From: CAWEPK01 sp049521495
GTDB lineage: Bacteria > Desulfobacterota > Syntrophorhabdia > Syntrophorhabdales > WCHB1-27
NCBI GenBank assembly: GCA_049521495.1
Contig: JBEKOT010000008.1
Coordinates: 1-37,343, forward strand
Direction: 5' to 3'
Length of the DNA: 37,343 nucleotides
Translations under genes and position numbers: made by a program
Notes under the pieces: model-generated
The model's input: the letters and a program-made list of their open reading frames with translations, nothing else
The model's database searches: none
Told to the model about the DNA's origin: nothing
Part shown: positions 14,372 through 21,883 of the stretch, one piece after another
Layout of the letters: the number at the start of each line of letters is the position of its first letter
How positions within the stretch are numbered: the stretch's first letter is position 1

Positions 14372-15196
14372 GTGGAGAGGCGCCCGCTCCTGCATATCAT
14401 CCTGTTCCTGCTGACGGTTGCCTCCACTTACTGGGTGGGCGGCGGCCTCTACAGCCTTTCGATCATGACGATCCTCCTGTCCCACGAAATGGGACACTAC
14501 CTCACGAGCAGGCGTTACGGTGTTCCCTCCTCGCTGCCCTATTTCATACCTTTTCCTTATTTCCCCTTCGGCACCTTCGGCGCGGTAATAAAAATGAGGG
14601 GCGTGATCTTCGACAAGCGGTCCCTCTTCGATATAGGCGCCAGCGGCCCCCTTTGCGGCTTCGTCCTGTCCCTGGTATGTGCGGTTATCGGGATAAAGCT
14701 GTCAACGGCGATGAAGATGGGCGCCGCCGCCCCCAATGTCATAGAGCTGGGAGACCCATTGCTCTTCAAGCTCCTAGAGCGGCTCCTGGTGCCGGGCCTT
14801 CCTCCCAATTACGAGCTAGTGCTCCATCCCGTAGGATACGCCGCGTGGGTAGGCCTTTTCGTGACGGCCTTGAATCTCCTGCCCGTCGGTCAGCTGGACG
14901 GAGGGCACGTCGTCTATGCAGTTGCAGGCGAAAAGAGCAAGTGGATTTTTAGATGCTTGATCCCGGTTCTTTTTGTCCTCGCCATCTTTTACAGCGCCGG
15001 TTGGGTGGTCCTCACGGCACTGCTTCTAGTCTTCGGCATAAACCATCCTCAGCCCCTCGACGGCGTGACCCCCCTCGACAGGAAAAGGAAGTTTCTGGCC
15101 ATCTTCGTGCTCCTTATCTTCTGTCTCTCCTTTATTCCGGCCCCCTTCCCCGGTGGGAGCCTCATGGAGCTGCTGGGCAAACTGTTCGCGAAATAG
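14372..15196 (+). CDS. Site-2 protease family (M50) membrane metalloprotease
   Basis: 274 residues. The zinc motif HEMGH is at 38-42 in the second hydrophobic segment and the third ligand lies in NLLPVGQLDGGH (168-179), both typical of S2P/M50 intramembrane proteases. Further helices follow (LIPVLFVLAIFYSAGWVVLTALLLVFG and FLAIFVLLIFCLSFI). There is no PDZ domain, so it belongs to the compact group resembling SpoIVFB-like or plant EGY-like enzymes. The start is a GTG immediately after the holA stop, implying translational coupling. The substrate is unknown; no anti-sigma factor or membrane-bound regulator is adjacent. Confidence 0.85.
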   Translation: MERRPLLHIILFLLTVASTYWVGGGLYSLSIMTILLSHEMGHYLTSRRYGVPSSLPYFIPFPYFPFGTFGAVIKMRGVIFDKRSLFDIGASGPLCGFVLSLVCAVIGIKLSTAMKMGAAAPNVIELGDPLLFKLLERLLVPGLPPNYELVLHPVGYAAWVGLFVTALNLLPVGQLDGGHVVYAVAGEKSKWIFRCLIPVLFVLAIFYSAGWVVLTALLLVFGINHPQPLDGVTPLDRKRKFLAIFVLLIFCLSFIPAPFPGGSLMELLGKLFAK

Positions 15197-15213
15197 GCGC
15201 TCTTCCTTTCAGC

Positions 15214-16314
15214 CTACCGCTTCTTAGGGACCAGGTATTTTGCAGCCATTTCCTGACCGTACTCGCGCTGCATCTTCGAGCCTATCGCCTCTATCGGCGA
15301 CGATGTCATCCGCTCCCGGAAGACCACTACCTCGACGCCGGGCAGCAGGCTCTTAAGGGCATAAGCCAGGGGAATGCCGTTCTCGATGATTTCCAGGGCG
15401 TGGGAGTTCCCGACTATCACCGTCAGCCCCAGCTCTTTCGCGGTCGCTACGAGGGGATGGTCCTTCCCCACCCTGCTTATCGACATAACCAGCGTGTTTA
15501 TATCAGGATACTCCTTCTTGAGTTCGCGCATCTGCTGAGGGGTGAAGCCCGTGTGGGGGAAGACATGGAGCACCGTAGCCACAGGGTCGTCGGGGGAGCC
15601 GCTGACGATGGAGGCGGCTGCCGCGATGTTCGTTTCCTGAAGCATGGGAGACTGGCGCTCCTCCGCTTCCGTCTTCAGGATAGCCCTCTCGCGGGACAGG
15701 TCGGCAAAGTCGTTGAGCCGGCTTATGATGTCTCCCGCTTTCTTCACCTCCGGCAAAGGTTTTCCGATAAAGACCACATTCCCTATTACCCCGCCATAGG
15801 CGATATAGACCTTGAAGGGCATGTGGCCGTGGATTATGCCGATGCCTGGATGGCGCCCGTGAAAGGCTTCGTGGGCCTCGAGGACCGCCAGCTTGTAAAG
15901 GCCGACGTAACCGCGCAGCGGCACGCCTCCCGAGCTTGCCGCGTCTGCAACGGGGTGGTGGACGACGATGGCGTCGACACCCGTCGCCCCGGCCAGCTCG
16001 ATTGCGCTCTCAGTCAGTGTCATTCCCACGGCGAGCTTACGGACAGGCGCCTTCGGGTCGCCCACGACGAGCCCGGGCGTTTCGGTTACAGCCTTGCCCG
16101 GTATATCGGAGCTTTTTGTAACAACGAAGGGGTTGCCGGTACCGAAGGGTATATCGGCCCGCACTATGACCCTGCCACCCGTGATCACGTCGAGCGCCTG
16201 CACCACATCGGCCACCGTCGCCGCCTTAGCTTGCGCGAAGGCCGACCCTCCTGCGGAGAATGTCGCGAAGAAAGCCGACAAAAGACAAATCACCATGCCT
16301 CTCATGAAAGCCAT
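15214..16314 (-). CDS. Exported NIF3-like protein
   Basis: 366 residues. After a clear Sec signal peptide (GMVICLLSAFFATFSAGGSAFA, cleavage near AFA-Q) the sequence follows the NIF3 family. It has TVADVVQALD at the start, GLVVGDPKAPVRKLAVGMTLTESAIELA, the metal-binding VDAIVVHHPVAD, IGIIHGHMP, and the C-terminal GNSHALEIIENGIPLAYAL matching the family's GHxxSE end region. NIF3 proteins are usually cytoplasmic dinuclear-metal proteins of uncertain activity; an exported form is unusual. GGAGGAGGAA precedes the ATG at 16314 closely, so the ATG at 16305 is an alternative start. It lies 42 bases downstream of the LOG-family gene, probably in one operon. Confidence 0.72.
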   Translation of the reverse strand: MAFMRGMVICLLSAFFATFSAGGSAFAQAKAATVADVVQALDVITGGRVIVRADIPFGTGNPFVVTKSSDIPGKAVTETPGLVVGDPKAPVRKLAVGMTLTESAIELAGATGVDAIVVHHPVADAASSGGVPLRGYVGLYKLAVLEAHEAFHGRHPGIGIIHGHMPFKVYIAYGGVIGNVVFIGKPLPEVKKAGDIISRLNDFADLSRERAILKTEAEERQSPMLQETNIAAAASIVSGSPDDPVATVLHVFPHTGFTPQQMRELKKEYPDINTLVMSISRVGKDHPLVATAKELGLTVIVGNSHALEIIENGIPLAYALKSLLPGVEVVVFRERMTSSPIEAIGSKMQREYGQEMAAKYLVPKKR

Positions 16315-16356
16315 TTCCTCCTCCTTTCCAGTTTCCAGCGCCTCTATTTTCCGCCC

Positions 16357-17007
16357 CTAGAGGATGACGAAGCGGCGTATGTATTCGACTATCTCCTCCG
16401 GGTCATCCATAACCTTGAATATATTGAGGTCCTCCTTGTTTATCATGTTGTTGCCGAGCATGTGGTTGCGGATGAATGAGATTATCTCGCCCCAGTACTC
16501 GCTGCCTACGAGTATGACCGGGAAGGGCCTTATTTTCTTTGTCTGGATCAGCGTGACGGCCTCGAACAGCTCGTCAAGCGTTCCGAAGCCGCCGGGAAGC
16601 ACGATGTAAGCAATGGCATACTTTACGAACATCACCTTTCGCACGAAGAAGTACCTGAAGCTCAAGGGGACGTTGATGTAGGGGTTCGGCTTCTGCTCGA
16701 AGGGCAGCTCGATATTGATGCCCACCGATTTTACACCTGCCTCAAGGGCGCCCTTGTTTACGGCCTCCATAACGCCCGGTCCGCCCCCGGTGATGAGGTT
16801 GAAATTGGCCCTGCCTAAGGCCAGTGCCAGGTTGTAGGCCCTTGCATAAAGCTCCTCCCCCTCCCTTGTTCGGGCGCTGCCGAAAACCGTGACTGCTTGC
16901 TTGACCTCGGAGAGTTTTTCGAAGCCTTCAACGAACTCTGCGAGTATGTGGAAAAGGCGCCATGAGTCCGCGAGGGTCATATCGTCTATGACATACTGTT
17001 TTTCCAT
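16357..17007 (-). CDS. LOG-family (TIGR00730-type) Rossmann-fold protein
   Basis: 216 residues from the ATG at 17007, which has GAGGAG upstream. The nucleotide-binding fold is marked by VTVFGSARTREGEELY, NLITGGGPGVMEAVNKGA and the hallmark YIVLPGGFGTLDELFE (PGGxGTxxE). Members of this family include cytokinin-riboside-monophosphate phosphoribohydrolases and PpnN-type nucleosidases, which release a base from a nucleoside monophosphate; substrate cannot be read from sequence. It sits upstream of the exported NIF3-like gene. Confidence 0.88.
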   Translation of the reverse strand: MEKQYVIDDMTLADSWRLFHILAEFVEGFEKLSEVKQAVTVFGSARTREGEELYARAYNLALALGRANFNLITGGGPGVMEAVNKGALEAGVKSVGINIELPFEQKPNPYINVPLSFRYFFVRKVMFVKYAIAYIVLPGGFGTLDELFEAVTLIQTKKIRPFPVILVGSEYWGEIISFIRNHMLGNNMINKEDLNIFKVMDDPEEIVEYIRRFVIL

Positions 17008-17045
17008 ATCTCCTCTTTTGCCTTGAGATTTTTCCTGCCTCACAT

Positions 17046-17075
17046 ATAATATTGAAGACCTGCGCGGGAAGTCAA
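17046..17075 (-). promoter_or_regulatory. Promoter of the LOG-family gene
   Basis: On the minus strand TTGACT (17075-17070), an 18-base spacer and TATTAT (17051-17046) make a good sigma70 promoter, with the expected start about 30 bases before the ATG at 17007. Confidence 0.55.
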
Positions 17076-17157
17076 AGGAAACTTATCGGCGAGGCTCGGA
17101 AACCGCCGGGTCAGGCGCGGGCGGAAGGCGCCGGGGGCAATGCGGCGAGGAGAGATG

Positions 17158-18504
17158 ATGAAGAGGGAGATATTCAGGGAATACGATATCAGGGGGATCG
17201 TAGGCGCCGACCTCACGGAAGACGTTGTACGGAACATAGGAAGGGCCGTTGCTGCGTACATGCGGGAGAGGGGCAAAACGAGGGCATCCCTGGGAAGGGA
17301 CTGCAGGCTGAGCTCGGACGATTTCGGCCGCCTGGTCGCCGAAGGCATGGTGGAAGGGGGACTGTCGGTGACGGACCTGGGCGTAGTGCCTACGCCTCTT
17401 TTTTATTTCTCCCTCTTCACGATGGAAGTGGAAGGCGGCGTCATGGTGACCGGGAGCCATAATCCGCCCGACTATAACGGCTTTAAGGTGGCCTTCGGTA
17501 AGAGCACGCTTTTCGGCAGCGCGATACAGGAGATCGCGGACATCATAGAGGGCCGGCGCTTTGTCTCCGGCCGCGGCGGGCTCTTCCACTACCTTGGTAT
17601 AAAGGAAGATTATTACAATTTCCTCAGGGGAAATATCTCTATCGACCGGTCGGTGAAGGCGGCGGTCGACGCAGGCAACGGCACCGGCGGGGTAATAGCC
17701 GTGCCGATCATGGAGGAAATGGGCGCCGAGGTGATCGCCCTGAACTGCGAGATGGACGGCCGTTTTCCAAGCCACTTTCCGGACCCGACCGTGGAGACGA
17801 ACCTCGGCCAGCTGAGGGATACGGTGCTCGCCAGGTCGGCCGAGCTAGGCATAGCCTATGACGGGGACGCAGACAGGATAGGCGTAGTGGACAACGAGGG
17901 GGGCGTTATCCGGGGCGACTACTTGATGATCATATTCGCCAGGGAGATCGCCGAGCGGCACAAAGGCGCCACTTTTGTCTCGGAGGTGAAATGCTCCGAG
18001 AACCTCTTTGCCGATATCGCGAAACGGGGCGGAAGGCCGATCATGTGGAAAGCGGGCCACTCGCTCATCAAGCAGAAGATGAAGGAGACCGGTGCGCTAT
18101 TCGGCGGCGAGATGAGCGGCCATATGTTCTTCGCAGACAGGTTTTTCGGCTTCGACGACGCGATCTACGCCTCCCTCAGGCTGCTTGAGATATTGGCAAG
18201 GGATGAAAGGCCGCTTTCCGAGTTCCTTGCGGACCTGCCGAGGACCTGGTCAACCCCGGAGATCAGGATCGACTGTCCCGAGCAGTTAAAGTTCGGCGTA
18301 GTGCGGAAGATCACCGAATATTACCGGCAGAGGTTCGAGATAGTGGACACGGACGGCGTAAGGGTTGTCCTGCCCGACGGATGGGGGCTGGTGAGGGCCT
18401 CCAACACGCAGCCGGTCCTCGTCCTCCGCTTCGAGGCAAGAAGCCCCGAGGCCCTTGAAAGGATAGAGGGGATGGTGCGGGAGGACCTCGCACGCTTCCT
18501 TTAG
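17158..18504 (+). CDS. Phosphomannomutase/phosphoglucomutase
   Basis: 448 residues with all four alpha-D-phosphohexomutase domains. The phosphoserine loop is VTGSHNPPDYNG (Ser100), the magnesium loop DGDADR (235-240), the sugar-specificity loop GGEMSGHMFF, and the C-terminal phosphate-binding loop VRASNTQPVLVLRFEA. The N-terminus (FREYDIRGIVG) is typical of AlgC/ManB-type enzymes. It interconverts hexose 1- and 6-phosphates for surface polysaccharide or glycogen precursors. GAGGAG precedes two adjacent ATGs at 17155 and 17158; either could be used. It is divergent from the LOG-family gene and convergent with icd. Confidence 0.93.
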   Translation: MKREIFREYDIRGIVGADLTEDVVRNIGRAVAAYMRERGKTRASLGRDCRLSSDDFGRLVAEGMVEGGLSVTDLGVVPTPLFYFSLFTMEVEGGVMVTGSHNPPDYNGFKVAFGKSTLFGSAIQEIADIIEGRRFVSGRGGLFHYLGIKEDYYNFLRGNISIDRSVKAAVDAGNGTGGVIAVPIMEEMGAEVIALNCEMDGRFPSHFPDPTVETNLGQLRDTVLARSAELGIAYDGDADRIGVVDNEGGVIRGDYLMIIFAREIAERHKGATFVSEVKCSENLFADIAKRGGRPIMWKAGHSLIKQKMKETGALFGGEMSGHMFFADRFFGFDDAIYASLRLLEILARDERPLSEFLADLPRTWSTPEIRIDCPEQLKFGVVRKITEYYRQRFEIVDTDGVRVVLPDGWGLVRASNTQPVLVLRFEARSPEALERIEGMVREDLARFL

Positions 18505-18550
18505 GGAAGGTGCGTGCGACCGGGTGGAAGGGTGCGCTGGCGGGTCTTCC

Positions 18551-19759
18551 TCACGCCCTTTGGGCTCCGAGCCTGGAGGCCACGGCGTCGATAAACCCCT
18601 CGGTGCTGCAAAACCCCTCCGGCCTCGGCGCCATGAGGGGTATCAGGTCCTTCGTGGCTATGCCTGACTCGATGCAGGCGATGACCGCCCTTTCCACCTT
18701 CTCTCCGAAAGCGATCACCTCTTCCGTCCCGTCAAGCTCGCCCCGCTTCTTGATGGCTCCCGTCCACGCAAAGATGGAGGCCACGGAATTCGTGCTCGTC
18801 GGGCTGCCGTCCAGGTAATCGTAATAGTGGCGTCTGACGGTGCCGTGGGCTGCCTCGAACTCGTACTTCCCGTCGGGAGAGACCAGGACCGAGGTCATCA
18901 TGCCGAGGCTGCCGAACCCGGCGGCGATCATGTCGGAGAAGATGTCGCCGTCGTAGTTGCTTACGGCCCAAAGGACATTGCCCTCATGCTTCATCATCTG
19001 CGCCGCCGCGTCGTCGACGAGCAGGTAGCGGTAAGCTATCCCGGCCGCCTCGAAGTCGGCCTTGCGTCGGGCAGCCTCCTGGCCGAAGATGTCCCTGAAA
19101 TAGGCATGGTACTTTTTGCTGATCGTGTCTTTCATCGAGAACCAGAGATCGACCCGCTCGCCGAGGGCGTAATTTATGCAGGACCTGGCGAAGGAACGGA
19201 TCGACTTCTCGAGGTTGTGGATAGCCATAACCACGCCGCGGTCCTCGAAGTCGTGCACCGGGAGACGCTCTTGCCGGCCGGTCCGGTCCGTGTAGACGAG
19301 CTCGACCCTCCCCGGCAGGTCCACCTCCATCTCCACGCCCTGGTAAATGTCGCCGTAAGCGTGGCGTCCGATGATGATCGGTTTCTTCCAGCTGCGTACT
19401 GCAGGCTTGATGTTCCCGGCCAGGATGGGCTTGCGGAATACTGTGCCGTCGAGGATCGACCGGATCGTCCCGTTCGGCGACGGCCAGGCGCATTTTAGCC
19501 CGTATTCTGCGACCCGCTCCTCATCGGGTGTGATGGTCGCGCACTTTACGCCAACCCCGTGACGCCTGATGGCATTAGCCGCATCGACCGTCACCCGGTC
19601 GTCCGTCTCGTCACGCCTCCTGATGCCGAGGTCGTAGTATTCGAGAGGGATATCGAGAAAGGGAAGCACCAAACGGTCCTTGATCATGACCCACATGACG
19701 CGGGCCATCTCGTCGCCGTCTATCTCGACTATGGGCGTCCTTACCTTAATCCTCGGCAT
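18551..19759 (-). CDS. icd: Isocitrate dehydrogenase (NADP+), eukaryotic-type
   Basis: 402 residues, matching the IDH1-like homodimeric NADP enzyme rather than the E. coli-type. Signature parts are VEIDGDEMARVMW near the start, CAWPSPNGTIRSILDGTVFR (substrate serine loop), GRHAYGDIYQGVE, DDAAAQMMKHEG, VSNYDGDIFSDMIAAGFGSLGMM (metal Asp residues) and AAHGTVRRHYYDYLDGSPTSTNSVASIFAW. The Arg-His following GTVR corresponds to the residues that bind the NADP 2'-phosphate in this family. It oxidises isocitrate to 2-oxoglutarate. Its ATG lies 14 bases inside the 3' end of the aconitase gene, so the two consecutive steps are co-translated. Confidence 0.95.
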   Translation of the reverse strand: MPRIKVRTPIVEIDGDEMARVMWVMIKDRLVLPFLDIPLEYYDLGIRRRDETDDRVTVDAANAIRRHGVGVKCATITPDEERVAEYGLKCAWPSPNGTIRSILDGTVFRKPILAGNIKPAVRSWKKPIIIGRHAYGDIYQGVEMEVDLPGRVELVYTDRTGRQERLPVHDFEDRGVVMAIHNLEKSIRSFARSCINYALGERVDLWFSMKDTISKKYHAYFRDIFGQEAARRKADFEAAGIAYRYLLVDDAAAQMMKHEGNVLWAVSNYDGDIFSDMIAAGFGSLGMMTSVLVSPDGKYEFEAAHGTVRRHYYDYLDGSPTSTNSVASIFAWTGAIKKRGELDGTEEVIAFGEKVERAVIACIESGIATKDLIPLMAPRPEGFCSTEGFIDAVASRLGAQRA

Positions 19760-21713
19760 CGGACTTTGTTCCCGCCTCTCTTTCCAGGATCATGTAATTA
19801 AGGAGGCCGCCCGCTGCTACTACGGCCCTCTGCTTCTCGGAGAGAGGGCACACGCATGTGATCTTCTCGCCCGATCGGACGTTGAAAATCGCAAGGGTCG
19901 TGCCGCCGGCGACGGCGTCCCGGAAGTGCTCGGCCCTCAGGCGGTCGCCCGCCCTCAGGCGGTCGTAATCTCCGGGACTTTCGAACAGCATCGGGAGGAT
20001 ACCGAAATTGACCAGATTTGCGGCATGGATGCGCTCGAAGGATTTTGCGATGACAGCCTTGACGCCCAAATACATGGGGCACATAGCCGCATGCTCGCGG
20101 CTCGAGCCCTGCCCGTACGATTCGCCCGCAACTATCACGTTGTGCAGGCCCTTCGTTTTGTTCTCCCTACAGGCCCTGGCGAAGCCCGGTTCAACGTGCT
20201 CGAAGACGTACCGGGCATACTTCGGTATGTTCGACCGGTACTTCAGGCGCGCGCCGGCAGGCACGATATGGTCGGTCGTGATCCGGTCGCCGACCTTGAT
20301 GGCTACGATGCCGTCGAGGTCCGGGGCCATTCTGTCGTTCCTCGGCGGCTCGCCTATGTTCGGTCCCCTGACTATCGGAGTTTGCGCCATTTCAGGCGTG
20401 GGGAAGGTGAACATGCTGTCGTCGGTGAGGTACGCGTCGGGCTCGCCGATCTTCGGGTAGTCCATGCCGAATTCGCGCGGGTCGATCAGGCGCCCGGTCA
20501 CGGCGGCGACGGCAGCAGCCTCCGGGCTGACGAGGTAGACCTTCGCGTCTTTCGTTCCCGAGCGCCCTTCGAAATTGCGGTTCGACGTGCGGACCGACAG
20601 ACCGCCGCTGCGCGGGGAAAAATGGTTCCCGACGCAGAAGCCGCAAGCCGACTCCATCACACGCCCCCCGGCCGCTATCAGGTCTGCGAGCGCCCCGTTT
20701 TGCAAGAGCATCTGGAGCACCTGCCTGGAACCGGGCGCAATGCCCAGACTGACGCGTGGGTGGACCTTCCGCCCTTTCAGGACGTGCGCAGCAGCCATGA
20801 GGTCATGGTACGAGGAATTGGTGCAGGAGCCGATGCAGACCTGGTCCACCGGGAGGGGTCCTGCCTCGGAGAGCTTAGCCACGTTGCCGGGACTGTGGGG
20901 CAGGCTTACGAGGGGTTCCAGGCTGGAAAGGTCGATATCGATGACGCGGTCGTACTTTGCATCCGTGTCCGGAAGATAGGGCTGCCAGTCCGCCTCGCGG
21001 CCCTGGGCCTTCAGAAAAGATCGGCATACTTCGTCCGAAGGAAAGATGGACGTGGTTACCCCTGTTTCTGCGCCCATGTTAGCGATTGTTGCGCGCTGCG
21101 GGACGGATAGACCGGCTACGCCGTCGCCTCCGTATTCGAGGACCACGCCGACGTTGCCCGTCGTGGTGAGGATGGAAAGCACCTTGAGGACGATGTCCTT
21201 CGCTGTCACCCAGTCCGAGAGTGTCCCCGAAAGTCGCACGAGGTAGACCCTGGGGCAGATCAGATAGAAAAGGCTGCCTCCCATGGCCAGCGCCACGTCG
21301 AGACCTCCCGCCCCTATGGCGATCTGCCCGACCCCGCCGCCCGTAGTCGTATGGCTGTCTGCGCCGAGGAGCGTGCTCCCGGGCTTGCCGAAGCGCTCGA
21401 GATGGACCTGATGGCAGATGCCGTTGCCGGCCCTGGAATAGACAACGCCGAACCTGGCGCAGGCGCTTTCCAGGTAATTATGGTCGTCGCTATTCTCAAA
21501 GCCGACCTGAAGCGTGTTGTGGTCAACATAGTTGACGGACAGCGCGGTCTTGACCCGGTCGATGCCCAGGGTCTCGAACTGGAGGAACGCCATTGTGCCG
21601 GTCGCGTCCTGGGTGAGCGTCTGGTCGATGCTGATGCCGATCGTCTCCCCCGGGATGTAAGCGCCTTCCCTGAGGTGCGCCCGGAGTACCTTTTCGACGA
21701 TGTTTCTCCCCAT
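19746..21713 (-). CDS. acn: Aconitate hydratase
   Basis: 655 residues, the size of the shorter bacterial aconitases often called Aquifex-type. The [4Fe-4S] ligands are Cys297 in CIGSCTNSS and Cys357/Cys360 in CGFCVG. The swivel domain carries GESYGQGSSREHAAMCP. The N-terminus (YIPGETIGISIDQTLTQDATGT) and LLGADSHTTTGGGVGQIAIGAGGLDVA are standard. The open frame runs to 21842, but AGGAAAGG sits directly upstream of the ATG at 21713, where family similarity begins. It isomerises citrate to isocitrate, feeding the overlapping icd. No citrate synthase is in the window. Confidence 0.94.
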   Translation of the reverse strand: MGRNIVEKVLRAHLREGAYIPGETIGISIDQTLTQDATGTMAFLQFETLGIDRVKTALSVNYVDHNTLQVGFENSDDHNYLESACARFGVVYSRAGNGICHQVHLERFGKPGSTLLGADSHTTTGGGVGQIAIGAGGLDVALAMGGSLFYLICPRVYLVRLSGTLSDWVTAKDIVLKVLSILTTTGNVGVVLEYGGDGVAGLSVPQRATIANMGAETGVTTSIFPSDEVCRSFLKAQGREADWQPYLPDTDAKYDRVIDIDLSSLEPLVSLPHSPGNVAKLSEAGPLPVDQVCIGSCTNSSYHDLMAAAHVLKGRKVHPRVSLGIAPGSRQVLQMLLQNGALADLIAAGGRVMESACGFCVGNHFSPRSGGLSVRTSNRNFEGRSGTKDAKVYLVSPEAAAVAAVTGRLIDPREFGMDYPKIGEPDAYLTDDSMFTFPTPEMAQTPIVRGPNIGEPPRNDRMAPDLDGIVAIKVGDRITTDHIVPAGARLKYRSNIPKYARYVFEHVEPGFARACRENKTKGLHNVIVAGESYGQGSSREHAAMCPMYLGVKAVIAKSFERIHAANLVNFGILPMLFESPGDYDRLRAGDRLRAEHFRDAVAGGTTLAIFNVRSGEKITCVCPLSEKQRAVVAAGGLLNYMILEREAGTKSDAED

Positions 21714-21812
21714 GACCTTTCCTGCCCTTTCCGCGGGAATCTTTTTCCCCGCCCTATTGTACCTTACGATATTTGCCGGGTAGAAACAAGGGGTGGGGGA
21801 GCGTATATTTGC

Positions 21813-21842
21813 TTGAAGTCGAAGGGCGGGGATGGTTATCAT
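21813..21842 (+). promoter_or_regulatory. Probable promoter of the Pat-like acetyltransferase gene
   Basis: TTGAAG (21813-21818), an 18-base spacer and TATCAT (21837-21842, 5 of 6 consensus) lie about 40 bases before the ATG at 21884. Confidence 0.45.
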
Positions 21843-21883
21843 TAAAGGACGGACAGGGCGGGCAGAGAAGAAGGCGTAAAGCG

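Noticed and set aside
14953..16479. Long open frame (508 codons, plus strand) across the NIF3-like and LOG genes
   Set aside because: It is antisense to two well-supported genes, is rich in Arg/His/Gly, and shows no family motif; a shadow of GC-rich codon use.
19680..21110. 476-codon plus-strand frame opposite aconitase
   Set aside because: Antisense shadow of acn, whose Fe-S cysteines and swivel motifs are intact.
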